Origin: Pseudomonadota bacterium
Lineage (GTDB): Bacteria; Pseudomonadota; Alphaproteobacteria; Acetobacterales; Acetobacteraceae
DNA: 12,634 bases
NCBI GenBank assembly: GCA_021805485.1
Contig: JAJZFF010000033.1
Location: 1-12,634, forward strand
Direction of reading: 5' to 3'
Position numbers and translations under genes: made by a program. Within the stretch, counting starts at the first letter, position 1. Every line of letters starts with the position of its first letter. A model generated the notes under the pieces. That model saw only the letters and a program-made list of their open reading frames with translations. It was not told the DNA's origin and did not search any database. Positions 1-8,221 of the stretch are shown here, in pieces.

Positions 1-695
1 TGATCGCGGCCATCATGGTCGGCAAGCGGACGGGATATGGCAGCGTCAACATGGCGCCGGCCGATCTCGGCTACACGCTGGTCGGCGCCTCGCTGCTCTG
101 GGTCGGCTGGTTCGGGTTCAATGCCGGATCGGCGCTCACCTCGGGCGGCCAGGCCGGCTATGCGATGATCAATACCCATCTCGCGACCGCCGCGGCGGTT
201 CTCTCGTGGACGCTCGCGGAGTGGATGGTCAAGGGCAAGCCGAGCCTGCTCGGCGCCGTTTCGGGCGCGGTTGCCGGGCTCGTCGCCATCACCCCGGCCT
301 GCGGCTTCGTGCCGGTCGGCGGGGCGCTGGTCATCGGCCTCGTCGCCGGCGTGGTCTGCTTCTGGGGGGTGACCGGTTTCAAGCGCATGTTCGGGTATGA
401 CGACGCGCTCGATGTCTGGGGCGTGCACGGTCTCGGCGGCATTGCCGGCGCGCTGCTCACCGGCGTTTTCGCGGTGAAGTCGATCGGCGGCACCAACGGC
501 CTGCTTGCCGGCAATCCGCACCAGATGGTGCTGCAGGCGGAGGGCATCGTCGTCACGCTGCTCTACAGCGGCGTCGTCTCCTATGTGATCCTGAAGATCA
601 TCGACGTCACGATGGGTCTGCGCGTGTCGCCGGACGCCGAGCGCGAGGGGCTCGACATCTCCGAGCATGGCGAGGTGCTGCAGCACGGCTACTGA
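1..695 (+). CDS. amtB: Ammonium transporter AmtB (5' end cut off by window)
   Basis: Inner-membrane ammonium channel of the Amt/Mep/Rh family, seen here as about the last 230 residues; the reading frame is open from base 3. The visible part starts at a family segment ending in GKRTGYG and continues through several hydrophobic helices with the family motifs GWFGFNAGSAL, SGAVAGLVAITPACGFV and DVWGVHGLGGIAGALLTGVFA. The His codon at 426-428 in the GVHG motif is the second of the two pore-lining histidines; the first should lie just upstream of the window, in the conserved VTHINAG-like motif. The short polar tail (DAEREGLDISEHGEVLQHGY) is the usual cytoplasmic C-terminus, which in the family contacts the PII protein GlnK. 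In many proteobacteria glnK precedes amtB, but that is outside the window. The gene ends at TGA and is followed 24 bases later by an intrinsic terminator. Confidence 0.96.
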   Translation, partial: IAAIMVGKRTGYGSVNMAPADLGYTLVGASLLWVGWFGFNAGSALTSGGQAGYAMINTHLATAAAVLSWTLAEWMVKGKPSLLGAVSGAVAGLVAITPACGFVPVGGALVIGLVAGVVCFWGVTGFKRMFGYDDALDVWGVHGLGGIAGALLTGVFAVKSIGGTNGLLAGNPHQMVLQAEGIVVTLLYSGVVSYVILKIIDVTMGLRVSPDAEREGLDISEHGEVLQHGY

Positions 696-719
696 TTTCG
701 CCGCGCTGCGGGATCGAGG

Positions 720-754
720 AAATGGCCGGAGCGGCGCCTCCGGCCATTTTCTTT
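720..754 (+). terminator. Intrinsic terminator after amtB
   Basis: A perfect 12-bp stem (720-731, AAATGGCCGGAG, pairing with 738-749) closes a 6-base loop, CGGCGC. The 3' arm runs directly into TTTTCTTT. This is a canonical rho-independent terminator oriented for + strand transcription, 24 bases after the amtB stop. Confidence 0.9.
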
Positions 755-782
755 GTCAGATCAGGGTGATTCGGGTTATAGT
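753..782 (+). promoter_or_regulatory. Putative sigma70-type promoter for ftsK
   Basis: A -35 box TTGTCA (753-758; 5 of 6 match TTGACA) is followed after an 18-base spacer by a -10 box TATAGT (777-782; 5 of 6 match TATAAT). Transcription would start near 789, giving a leader of about 30 bases before the ftsK ATG. The -35 box starts inside the T-tract of the amtB terminator, so termination and re-initiation are packed into about 60 bases. The match is visual only; no start site is known. Confidence 0.55.
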
Positions 783-818
783 TCATGCCAAGCCGCATTT
801 CCGGAGCCTGACCGACGC

Positions 819-3248
819 ATGTCCGCGACCACCGAATCCCGCCAGTTCCTCTCGCCGGCCCTGAAGGCGCGCTTCGTTCGGCACCTCGCCGAACTCGGGG
901 CGCTCTGCGCTGTCCTCGCCGGCCTGACGGTGCTGGTGTCGCTGATCTCGTACCATGCCGGCGATCCTTCGCTCGACACCGCTTCCAGCCTGCCGCCGCA
1001 GAATCTCGCCGGCCGGTTCGGTGCGATGCTGGCCGACCTGCTGCTCCAGGGCTTCGGCGTGGCCGGCGCGCTGCCGGCGCTGGTGCTGCTGGCCTGGGGA
1101 TTCGTGCTGGTGAACCGCGGCGAGATCACGCGCTGGCGGCTGCGCGCGCTGGCGGCTTTGCTCGCGCTGCCTTGCCTTGCGAGCATGTTTGGCGTGTTTC
1201 ACGCGCTGAATGCCGCCTTCGCGCCCGCGTGGCCGGTTGCGGCCGGCCCCGGCGGTGCGATCGGCGCGCTGCTCGGCGGCTATGGCGCCGTTGTCGCGCA
1301 TTCGGCGCTCGGAGTGATCGGGCGCGTGCTGCTGCTTGGCCTTTCGGCATTGATCGGCATCGCGGTGTCGGCCTTCGCGTTCGGCCTGACATCCGGCGAG
1401 TGGCGGCTGGCCGGCCGCCGCGCTGCTGCTGCCGCTGCTGCTTCCGCCAAGCATGGTCAGCGCGCCGTCCGTGGCGCCGGCAACATGTCGGTCTGGCTGA
1501 GAGACATCGTCGCCTCGCCGCCGATGAGTGACCCGCCGATGGCCGACGACCGTTCCGCCCTGGCCATTCCCCGCGCGCCGGACGAGGCGATGGATCCATA
1601 TGCCGATGAGGCCGGTTTCGCGCCGATGCACCGGGAAGATCTCGTCGCGCGGCCGGCGTCTTCGGCGTCCGCCCCCCGGCTGACCCGCGCGGCGCCGGCG
1701 CGCAAGGCGCCGCCCCGTCAGGAACGCCTGCCGCTGCCGGACAGCCTCTGGCGGCTGCCGCCGCTCGAACTGCTCAAGCAGGCGCCGCCGCACGCCACAA
1801 CGGGGCCCAATACCGAGTCGCTGCAGGCGAATGCGCGGTTGCTCGAGACCGTACTTGGCGATTACGGGGTGCAGGGGCGCATCGTCGAGATTCGGCCGGG
1901 TCCGGTCGTCACGCTCTACGAACTGGAACCCGCGCCCGGTATCCGCTCCGCCCGCGTCATCGGCCTGGCCGACGACATCGCGCGGAGCCTGTCCGTGCTC
2001 GCGGTGCGGATCGCCACCGTTCAGGGCCGCAACGTGATCGGCATCGAGGTGCCGAACGCGAGGCGCGAGACCGTCTTTCTCTCGGAACTTCTCGAATCGG
2101 CGGACTGGAATGGCACCATCGGCCGCCTTGGCCTTGCGCTCGGCAAGGATATCGGCGGCAAGCCGGTCATCGCCGATCTTGCACGGATGCCGCATTTGCT
2201 GATCGCCGGCACCACCGGGTCGGGCAAGTCGGTCGGGGTCAATGCGATGATCCTGAGCCTGCTCTACCGGCTGTCGCCGGAGGAATGCCGGCTGATCCTC
2301 ATCGATCCGAAGATGCTCGAACTGTCGGTCTATGAGGGGATTCCGCATCTGCTCGCGCCGGTCGTCACCGAGCCGACCAAGGCGGTTGCCGCGCTCAAAT
2401 GGGTGGTGCGCGAGATGGAGCGCCGCTACCGCGCGATGAGCGGCCTCTCGGTGCGCAATATCGCCGGCTACAACGAGCGGGTGAACGAGGCGCTCGCCCG
2501 CGGCGAGGTCGTCACCCGCCGGGTGCAGACCGGCTTCGATTCGGAAACCGGCCGGCCGATTTTCGAGGACCAGCCGCTGGCCCTCGAACCGCTGCCGCTC
2601 ATCGTCGTCGTCATCGACGAGATGGCCGACCTGATGATGGTCGCCGGCAAGGAGATCGAGGCCGCCGTGCAGCGCCTGGCGCAGATGGCGCGCGCCGCCG
2701 GCATTCATGTCATCATGGCGACGCAGCGCCCCTCGGTCGACGTCATCACCGGCACGATCAAGGCGAACTTCCCGACCCGGATCTCCTTCCAGGTGATCTC
2801 GAAATTCGACAGCCGCACCATCCTCGGCGAGCAGGGGGCGGAGCAGCTCCTCGGCATGGGCGACATGCTCTATATGGCCGGCGGCGGCCGCATCACCCGC
2901 GTGCACGGTCCCTTCGTCTCCGACCGCGAGGTGGAGGATGTCGTCGCCTATCTGCGCGAGCAGGGCGAACCCGATTATATCGAGGCCGTCACCGAGGCGG
3001 TGGAGGACGACGCGCCGGCGATGCCCGGCCTCGCCGCCGCCGAGGGCGGGGAGGGCGGACTCTACCAGCAGGCGGTCGCCCTGGTCGCGCGCGAGGGCAA
3101 GGCCAGCACCTCCTTTATCCAGCGCCATCTGCAGATCGGCTACAACCGAGCCGCCAAGCTGATCGAGCAGATGGAGAAGGAGGGCGTGGTCGGCCCGGCC
3201 AACCATGTCGGCAAGCGCGAGGTGCTGGTTGCCGGCGACCGCGACTGA
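819..3248 (+). CDS. ftsK: DNA translocase FtsK
   Basis: Septum-anchored, ATP-driven DNA pump that clears the chromosome terminus during division and activates XerCD recombination at dif. The protein has 809 residues. The N-terminus carries hydrophobic segments at about residues 27-46, 71-98, 107-128 and 145-190, fitting the usual four-helix anchor. A short Ala/Pro-rich linker (about 195-330) follows, far shorter than in E. coli FtsK. The RecA-like motor has Walker A GTTGSGKS (464-471) and Walker B LIVVVIDE with Asp600-Glu601. The C-terminal winged-helix gamma domain (about 740-805) holds [19 protein letters not shown] and ends in GKREVLV; in the family it reads KOPS sites and contacts XerD. 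I chose ATG 819 because it leaves a typical FtsK N-terminus. An in-frame TTG at 753 lies in the terminator T-tract and overlaps the likely -35 box. The ribosome site is weak (CCGGAG, about 13 bases upstream). Confidence 0.97.
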   Translation: MSATTESRQFLSPALKARFVRHLAELGALCAVLAGLTVLVSLISYHAGDPSLDTASSLPPQNLAGRFGAMLADLLLQGFGVAGALPALVLLAWGFVLVNRGEITRWRLRALAALLALPCLASMFGVFHALNAAFAPAWPVAAGPGGAIGALLGGYGAVVAHSALGVIGRVLLLGLSALIGIAVSAFAFGLTSGEWRLAGRRAAAAAAASAKHGQRAVRGAGNMSVWLRDIVASPPMSDPPMADDRSALAIPRAPDEAMDPYADEAGFAPMHREDLVARPASSASAPRLTRAAPARKAPPRQERLPLPDSLWRLPPLELLKQAPPHATTGPNTESLQANARLLETVLGDYGVQGRIVEIRPGPVVTLYELEPAPGIRSARVIGLADDIARSLSVLAVRIATVQGRNVIGIEVPNARRETVFLSELLESADWNGTIGRLGLALGKDIGGKPVIADLARMPHLLIAGTTGSGKSVGVNAMILSLLYRLSPEECRLILIDPKMLELSVYEGIPHLLAPVVTEPTKAVAALKWVVREMERRYRAMSGLSVRNIAGYNERVNEALARGEVVTRRVQTGFDSETGRPIFEDQPLALEPLPLIVVVIDEMADLMMVAGKEIEAAVQRLAQMARAAGIHVIMATQRPSVDVITGTIKANFPTRISFQVISKFDSRTILGEQGAEQLLGMGDMLYMAGGGRITRVHGPFVSDREVEDVVAYLREQGEPDYIEAVTEAVEDDAPAMPGLAAAEGGEGGLYQQAVALVAREGKASTSFIQRHLQIGYNRAAKLIEQMEKEGVVGPANHVGKREVLVAGDRD

Positions 3249-3639
3249 GCGCCTGCCGCCCGCGCTGATCGTGCACGATGCCGCGCATGTCGCCCGCGCT
3301 CTGGCGCCGGGCCGGCCGGTCACGCTGCTCTCGCCGCCAGGCTTCGCGCTTTACGCCGGCTGCCTGTGGTGGCGGAGCCTGCTCGCTTCGGCGCGGTTCA
3401 CCGGCCCGGCTCTGCTCGATTGCGCCGACGCCGCCGGCCGCGCGCTCGAGGCGCTGCGGATCGGCCTGCGCGGCCTCGTTCTCGACCCTGCAACGCCGGC
3501 CTTTCCCCGTATCGCGGCACTCGCGGATGAATACCGCGTAACCCTGCTTGATGCGCCGCCGCCTGCGCTCGATCTGGGAAACAGGATTGGCCCGGCCGCG
3601 CTCGCCGCCTGGCTGGACGCCGCGGACAATCCGGCTTAA
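3229..3639 (+). CDS. Small conserved-looking hypothetical protein
   Basis: A 136-residue reading frame between ftsK and the aldolase gene; I do not recognise a named domain. It has no signal peptide or clear membrane helix. It is rich in Ala, Leu, Pro and Arg and has a patterned, soluble look: [20 protein letters not shown], then a [13 protein letters not shown] segment, [18 protein letters not shown], and an Asp/Pro-rich tail. Alternating strand-like and helix-like stretches suggest a small alpha/beta protein, but this is a guess. The start is uncertain. TTG 3229 has GAGG about eight bases upstream and overlaps the ftsK end by 20 bases. ATG 3205 would give 144 residues with a poor ribosome site. 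GTG 3271 would avoid the overlap. Tight packing after ftsK and protein-like composition favour a real gene, probably co-transcribed with ftsK. Confidence 0.68.
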   Translation: MPATATERLPPALIVHDAAHVARALAPGRPVTLLSPPGFALYAGCLWWRSLLASARFTGPALLDCADAAGRALEALRIGLRGLVLDPATPAFPRIAALADEYRVTLLDAPPPALDLGNRIGPAALAAWLDAADNPA

Positions 3640-3655
3640 CGGCTTCCCGCCTGCC

Positions 3656-3685
3656 TTCTTTCAGACTGCATTCTTTCAGAGGGAG
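3656..3685 (+). repeat. Tandem 15-base direct repeat in the aldolase leader
   Basis: The ten bases TTCTTTCAGA occur at 3656-3665 and again at 3671-3680, giving a 15-base period. The last five bases of each unit differ: CTGCA in the first and GGGAG in the second. The second unit supplies the aldolase Shine-Dalgarno (GGGAG, 3681-3685). It could be a recent slippage duplication in the 52-base gap before the gene; no function is shown. Confidence 0.6.
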
Positions 3686-3691
3686 ATCCCA

Positions 3692-4606
3692 ATGCGCGTT
3701 ACTCAACGGGTCAGGAAGATCCTGAGCTGGTACGAAAGCGACAATCCCGGCACCAAGGCCAACCTTGCCCGCTTCCTGATGCAGGGCAAGCTGGGCGGCA
3801 CCGGCAAGATGGTCATCCTGCCGGTCGATCAGGGCTTCGAGCACGGCCCGGCGCGCAGCTTCGCCAGCAATCCGGCCGCCTACGACCCGCAATACCATTT
3901 CCAGCTCGCCCTCGATGCCGGGCTGTCCGCATATGCCGCCCCGCTCGGCATGATCGAGGCGGGCGCCGATAGCTTTGCCGGCAGCATTCCCACCATTCTC
4001 AAGCTGAACTCCTCCAACTCGCTGGCGACCGAGAAGGACCAGGCCGTGACCGGTTCGGTGTCCGACGCGCTGCGCCTCGGCTGCTCGGCGATCGGCTTCA
4101 CCATCTATCCGGGCAGCGAGCACCAGTTCGCGATGATGGAGGAATTCCGCGAACTGGCGGAAGAGGCGAAGTCCGCCGGCCTCGCCGTGGTGCTGTGGTC
4201 CTACCCGCGCGGCCCGATGCTCGACAAGAAGGCTGAAACCGCGATCGACATCTGTGCCTATGCCGCGCACATGGCCGCGCTGCTCGGCGCGCACATCATC
4301 AAGGTGAAGCCGCCGACCGAACATATCGGGCTCGATGCGGCGCGGAAAGCCTATGAGAAGGTCGATGTTTCGACATTGGCGAAGCGCATCGAGCATGTGG
4401 TGCAGTCCTGCTTCAACGGCCGCCGGCTGGTGGTTTTCTCCGGCGGTGAGGCGACTGACTCGGCGAGCCTGATCGAGACCGTCCGCGCCCTCAACGAGGG
4501 TGGCGCTTCCGGCTCGATCATTGGTCGCAACGCCTTCACCCGCCCGCGGGACGAGGCGCTGGCGCTGCTCTCGCAGATCGTCGGCATTTACCAGGGCAAG
4601 GCTTGA
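3692..4606 (+). CDS. fbaB: Class I fructose-bisphosphate aldolase, DhnA/FbaB type
   Basis: Schiff-base (metal-independent) aldolase that reversibly cleaves fructose 1,6-bisphosphate into dihydroxyacetone phosphate and glyceraldehyde 3-phosphate, in cytosolic glycolysis and gluconeogenesis. The protein is 304 residues, a normal length for the DeoC/FbaB/LacD TIM-barrel family. Family motifs are ILPVDQGFEHGP (about 42-53; Asp46 fits the conserved active-site Asp), IGFTIYPGS (134-142; Tyr139) and HIIKVKPPTE (201-210), in which Lys204 is the best candidate for the Schiff-base lysine. FSGGEA (249-254) and SGSIIGRNAF (273-282) fit the phosphate-binding loops near the barrel end. The start is ATG 3692, with GGGAG six bases upstream; an upstream in-frame extension to 3548 overlaps the preceding gene and lacks family similarity. 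The stop overlaps the thiE start (TTGA). The related DhnA enzymes include aldolases with other substrates, so the exact substrate is inferred. Confidence 0.93.
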   Translation: MRVTQRVRKILSWYESDNPGTKANLARFLMQGKLGGTGKMVILPVDQGFEHGPARSFASNPAAYDPQYHFQLALDAGLSAYAAPLGMIEAGADSFAGSIPTILKLNSSNSLATEKDQAVTGSVSDALRLGCSAIGFTIYPGSEHQFAMMEEFRELAEEAKSAGLAVVLWSYPRGPMLDKKAETAIDICAYAAHMAALLGAHIIKVKPPTEHIGLDAARKAYEKVDVSTLAKRIEHVVQSCFNGRRLVVFSGGEATDSASLIETVRALNEGGASGSIIGRNAFTRPRDEALALLSQIVGIYQGKA

Positions 4607-5223
4607 CCGAGCTTTATCTGATCACGCCGCCGCGCCCCGGCCCGGATTTTGCCGATGCGCTGGCGGCGGCGCTGGACGCCGGGCCCGTCGCCTGCGTCCA
4701 GTTGCGCCTCAAGGAGGCGGGGCCGGACGAGGTGCGCCGCGCCATCGACGCGCTGCGCCCGGTCGCGCAGTCGCGCGGGGTGGCCTTCCTGCTCAACGAT
4801 GACCCGCGCCTCGCCGTCGAGACCGGCTGCGATGGCGCGCATCTTGGGCAGGACGACCTTGCCGCCCATGGCGGCCTCGCCCATGTGCGCCGCGTGCTCG
4901 ACGGCCTCAGCCTCGGCATCACGTGCCACGATAGCCGGCACCTCGCCATGGAAGCGGCGGAGCTGGGCACCGATTACGTCGCCTTTGGGGCCTTCTATCC
5001 GACCGGTACAAAGGCGCCGAAAGCCCGGGCGGATGCCGACATTCTCCGCTGGTGGTCGGAACTGATGGAGGTTCCCTGCGTCGCGATCGGCGGCATTACT
5101 CCCGGAAATGCCGCGCCGCTGGTCGAGGCGGGGGCCGATTTCCTCGCCGTCGTTGGCGCTGTCTGGCAGCATCCGGACGGGCCTGCCGCCGGCGTGCGGG
5201 CGTTCTGCGCCGAACTTGCATGA
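4603..5223 (+). CDS. thiE: Thiamine phosphate synthase ThiE
   Basis: Joins 4-amino-5-hydroxymethyl-2-methylpyrimidine diphosphate to the thiazole phosphate moiety to give thiamine phosphate, the coupling step of thiamine synthesis. The protein has 206 residues, a normal TIM-barrel size for the family. Diagnostic motifs are VQLRLKE (Gln33, Arg35, Lys37, pyrimidine/diphosphate binding), LLNDDPRLA (Asn65-Asp66), GAHLGQDD (79-85, Mg-binding Asp), GITCHD (105-110), FGAFYPTGTK (128-137) and VAIGGITPGN (160-169, phosphate loop). The start is a TTG whose last two bases lie in the aldolase stop codon, with CAGGG six bases upstream. This layout suggests re-initiation by ribosomes finishing the aldolase. 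No other thiamine gene and no obvious TPP riboswitch is next to it, so its expression here seems tied to the aldolase message. Confidence 0.95.
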   Translation: MTELYLITPPRPGPDFADALAAALDAGPVACVQLRLKEAGPDEVRRAIDALRPVAQSRGVAFLLNDDPRLAVETGCDGAHLGQDDLAAHGGLAHVRRVLDGLSLGITCHDSRHLAMEAAELGTDYVAFGAFYPTGTKAPKARADADILRWWSELMEVPCVAIGGITPGNAAPLVEAGADFLAVVGAVWQHPDGPAAGVRAFCAELA

Positions 5224-5306
5224 AGGTTCCGGATCGACGGGCTGGCGGCTTGCGGCTTTCGGGCCGAACGGACAAAAAGAGACGTATTTGATCATGCGGG
5301 TATTTC

Positions 5307-7841
5307 ATGTCCGAACCCATTGTCCCGAAATGGCGCGAACTCCTTGCGGAAGTTGACAGCGCCGACGACCCGCAACCTCTCCTTGGCCGTCTGATCGAGG
5401 AAGCGTTCTGCCGGCCGGCCGAGTTCGAACTGCATCTCATGCTGGCCGAGCGGATGTTCGCGCGGGGGCTGGATGCGCGGGGGCTGGCGATCAACGGTTA
5501 CATCGTCGCCTGTGGCGATCCGCTTTTCCGGTTCCGCGCGCATCTCCAGCGCGCGGCTCATTTCCGGAGGCACGGGGCGTTCCGTGAAGCCGAGGCGGAT
5601 ATTGCTGCCGCTCGCGAGATCGATCCCGGCAGTCACTGGCCGGTTCTTGCGATGGCGGAGAACCTTGCCCAGGAAGGCAGGGTGGGCGAGCGGGGCGACT
5701 ATATTCGTTCGGAATATGAGGGCTTGCGGCCGGAATCGCGCGCGGAGATCGCAAGACATTATGCCGGATGGGCGGCTTTCGACCATTTTGACAGGACCCG
5801 CGCCTCCCCGGGCTGGCAACCACGCTCGCCCGGACGGGTGCCCGCTCTGGCCCGCGCCGGCATGATCCTCCTGGTCAAGGATGAAGAGGACATCATCGGT
5901 CAGAACCTGAACCATCATTATGCGCTGGGCTTCCGCGCGTTCTGCGTTCTCAACAACATGAGCACCGACGGCACGCGTGAGATCGTGTCGCGATTTCGGG
6001 ACACGCATGAAGACTGCTTCGTTCTTCTTGTCGATGATCCGGTGCGCGGTCATTACCAGGCCGACAAGATGACGGTCTACGCTGAGACGTTTCAACGGCA
6101 TGCGGAAATCGCGGGCCTCACCTTCGACTGGCTGTTCTTCATCGATGCGGACGAGTTCATCGCAAGCAACACGAGCAGGCCATCATCCGAACAACTCTCA
6201 GACCTCGAGCGAGTACTCAACGATCCCGATACGCGCGTTCTGGTGATGCACTGGATACATGCGGCATCGCCGCAGGTTCTGGAAGAGTTCAGCCCTGAAG
6301 ATGATCCGTTCCAGAAATTCAATGTCATGCGCTACCGGCTTTTGCCGTTGGTATCAAAAGTCGCGCTTCGGACTGGTGTTGGCTACAGCTTGAAAAACGG
6401 AAATCATTTTATTGAAAATTTAAATGAATCAATTGATTCGGTTGTGCCTGCCGGGTGTAGTGATTGGCATATTTATCATTTTTCTCTTAGGTCCATCTCG
6501 CACGTAAGAAAAAAAATTATTAATGGCGGTCGGGCTTTTGCTGACACGAAGGGGCTTGACGATCACGGTCAACACTGGCGTGAGCGTTACGCACTTTTCC
6601 AAAAATATGGCGACAGGATTATATCAGAAGTGCTGGAAGAGCATGTTCGGTTTGTAGCGTCATTGCATCCAGTGAGGATTGCCGACCCGAAGAAGCGGGT
6701 TCTGACGCGGCGCGTTCTCGGCGATATAGAGCCGATCAATATCAAGCGGGCCGTCAACGAAATCGGCGGGATTGAAGCAATCGAAATTGCAAAGACGTAT
6801 ACTTGCGATCGGCCTGACCCAGCCTTTGTCGAAGGGCCGGTGACATCGGAGATCATGAACGATTTCAGGCGCGAGAGATCCGTATGGCCCATTTCCGTTT
6901 ACAAGATTTCAGATGTTGAAATTCATGGTCCGTGGTTTGAAGCCGGTGTTATTCTGGTTTCACAGGGTCATCGATTTCAGATTGACGAAATTTATCAGCC
7001 AGCCGCAGAGCAAATACAAGATATTACTCTCGAAAGATCCCTGCATGAACTCCAGACGGAAAGGAAAACATTTTTAGAAATAAATGAAGATTGCGTTCTT
7101 TTGGCGACGAACGGCCACAACATATATGGGCATTGGCTTGTTGATTTTCTTCCCAAAATTTACCTTCTGGATTCTATCGGTATAAATCTATCAAAGATAA
7201 AATTCCTGATACCGTCGGATGTCGGTAATTGGGCTGTTGATCTGCTGAATCTGGTGGGAATCGAAAGAGAAAATCTGATCTTTTATGATCAGAACACGGT
7301 TGTACCGTTATGTAGATCGCTATTTTTGCCAACTCTGTTAAGAATGAGCGGCCGTATGTCACCAATTTTTTCGAATGCAATAAAATTCATAAACAAAAGA
7401 ATTGAAAAAATTATTCCCGATAAAAGCGATCTTGCCAACGTCCTTTTGTATTTTGACAGAGATCAGGATTTTGCCTGGAGAAAAATCGAAAATCATGATA
7501 ATATAGTGAAATTATTCAATGATTTGAATTTTTCCGTTGTAAGGCCGGAAAAATTTTCGATCGCTGAGCAAATTCGACTTGTCCGTGGCGCCAAGGTGAT
7601 TGCTGGTCAGCATGGATCCGCGCTGCATTCGACGATATTTTGTCAAGACCCCTCTTTCGCGGTTGTTCTTCACGAGAACAGGCGCAACTGGTTTGCAGGC
7701 CTGCAGGCCGGCATCGGGGAGTATCTCGGCCACCGGACGGGCTATATTTTTGGCGAAACATCGTCTCATGAAAATATATTCAGCACACGATTTGATGCGT
7801 CCGATATCCGGATTGGAGTCGATTTCACGCGTATGGCATGA
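5307..7841 (+). CDS. Multidomain glycosyltransferase: TPR-like region, GT2-type domain, GT61/DUF563-type domain
   Basis: An 844-residue cytosolic-looking protein without signal peptide or membrane helices. Residues 1-170 are helical and TPR-like (FELHLMLAERMFARGLDARG and AFREAEADIAAAREIDPGSHW resemble repeat units). Residues about 185-470 form a GT-A-type domain of the GT2_4/GT92 kind: MILLVKDEEDII from residue 186, VLNNMSTDGT (214-223) and FFIDADEF, with the metal-binding DAD at 280-282. Residues about 506-844 resemble GT61 (DUF563): NGHNIYGHWLVDFLPKIYLL from 602 and AKVIAGQHGSALHSTIF from 762. It may therefore add two sugars to one acceptor; this is inference and the acceptor is unknown. 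Base composition is mosaic. A 60-base block at 5401 has 63% GC, while blocks at 7141, 7381 and 7501 have 28%. This suggests part of the gene came from elsewhere. ATG 5307 is the first start in frame; its ribosome site is weak (GCGGG six bases upstream). Confidence 0.88.
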   Translation: MSEPIVPKWRELLAEVDSADDPQPLLGRLIEEAFCRPAEFELHLMLAERMFARGLDARGLAINGYIVACGDPLFRFRAHLQRAAHFRRHGAFREAEADIAAAREIDPGSHWPVLAMAENLAQEGRVGERGDYIRSEYEGLRPESRAEIARHYAGWAAFDHFDRTRASPGWQPRSPGRVPALARAGMILLVKDEEDIIGQNLNHHYALGFRAFCVLNNMSTDGTREIVSRFRDTHEDCFVLLVDDPVRGHYQADKMTVYAETFQRHAEIAGLTFDWLFFIDADEFIASNTSRPSSEQLSDLERVLNDPDTRVLVMHWIHAASPQVLEEFSPEDDPFQKFNVMRYRLLPLVSKVALRTGVGYSLKNGNHFIENLNESIDSVVPAGCSDWHIYHFSLRSISHVRKKIINGGRAFADTKGLDDHGQHWRERYALFQKYGDRIISEVLEEHVRFVASLHPVRIADPKKRVLTRRVLGDIEPINIKRAVNEIGGIEAIEIAKTYTCDRPDPAFVEGPVTSEIMNDFRRERSVWPISVYKISDVEIHGPWFEAGVILVSQGHRFQIDEIYQPAAEQIQDITLERSLHELQTERKTFLEINEDCVLLATNGHNIYGHWLVDFLPKIYLLDSIGINLSKIKFLIPSDVGNWAVDLLNLVGIERENLIFYDQNTVVPLCRSLFLPTLLRMSGRMSPIFSNAIKFINKRIEKIIPDKSDLANVLLYFDRDQDFAWRKIENHDNIVKLFNDLNFSVVRPEKFSIAEQIRLVRGAKVIAGQHGSALHSTIFCQDPSFAVVLHENRRNWFAGLQAGIGEYLGHRTGYIFGETSSHENIFSTRFDASDIRIGVDFTRMA

Positions 7842-8221
7842 ACTTCAAACACGTCGGGTTGGGTCGATGGCGGTTCTTACCGTCCCGATGACGGACTGAA
7901 GCGCTTCCTGGTCCTGTAGGATCGGACGTAGGACTCTGCCTGATTGATAAATAGTGCATCTTGACCCGGTCAGATGACTGCATTTGGCCGGATGATGCTA
8001 TAGCGCATCTTGTTATTGTATTCATGGACGAAATTTTGCGCGATTATCTCATTTTTGCGTGTACGTGGGGCGCGGTTCGTCGGCGGCGCAAGGTTTCACT
8101 CCAGCAATTGTCGGAGTGCAAAGAGAAGACCGGGTGATCTGCGCTCTCTTCGTTTCTTTTCATGGGCTGGTCGCTGCGCTAACATGAGCGATATTTCAGT
8201 TTTGTTTTCATGGAGCATTCA
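7842..8221. other. 380-base gap between two glycosyltransferase genes
   Basis: I see no convincing gene here. Short open frames on both strands lack ribosome sites and protein-like composition. The gap holds a small hairpin soon after the upstream stop (7869-7874 with 7879-7884, loop TCTT, no T-tract), a 13-base imperfect direct repeat, and a 6-bp inverted repeat CACTCC/GGAGTG (8097-8102 with 8113-8118). T-rich tracts occur near 8148-8160 and 8196-8209. No clear -35/-10 pair could be assigned, though the promoter of the next gene must lie here if the gene has its own. Confidence 0.6.
7951..8012. repeat. Pair of 13-base imperfect direct repeats
   Basis: ATAGTGCATCTTG (7951-7963) and ATAGCGCATCTTG (8000-8012) differ at one base and start 49 bases apart, close to five helical turns. 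Both sit in the non-coding gap upstream of the second glycosyltransferase gene, so they could be a paired binding site; this is speculative. Confidence 0.4.

Noticed and set aside
753..818. Upstream TTG start that would add 22 residues to FtsK
   Set aside because: The TTG lies in the terminator T-tract and inside the likely -35 box, and the extra residues do not look like an FtsK N-terminus.
783..3323. 846-codon open frame on the minus strand opposite ftsK
   Set aside because: It is the antisense shadow of a GC-rich gene; its translation is Arg/His/Asp/Gly-rich without recognisable motifs, whereas the + strand frame has complete FtsK motifs.
5294..5356. Short upstream frame (20 codons) overlapping the start of the first glycosyltransferase
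   Set aside because: It could in principle act as a leader peptide, but it has no convincing ribosome site and no attenuator hairpin is visible.
8097..8118. CACTCC/GGAGTG inverted repeat as a terminator
   Set aside because: Only six pairs with a ten-base loop and no adjacent T-tract; too weak to call.
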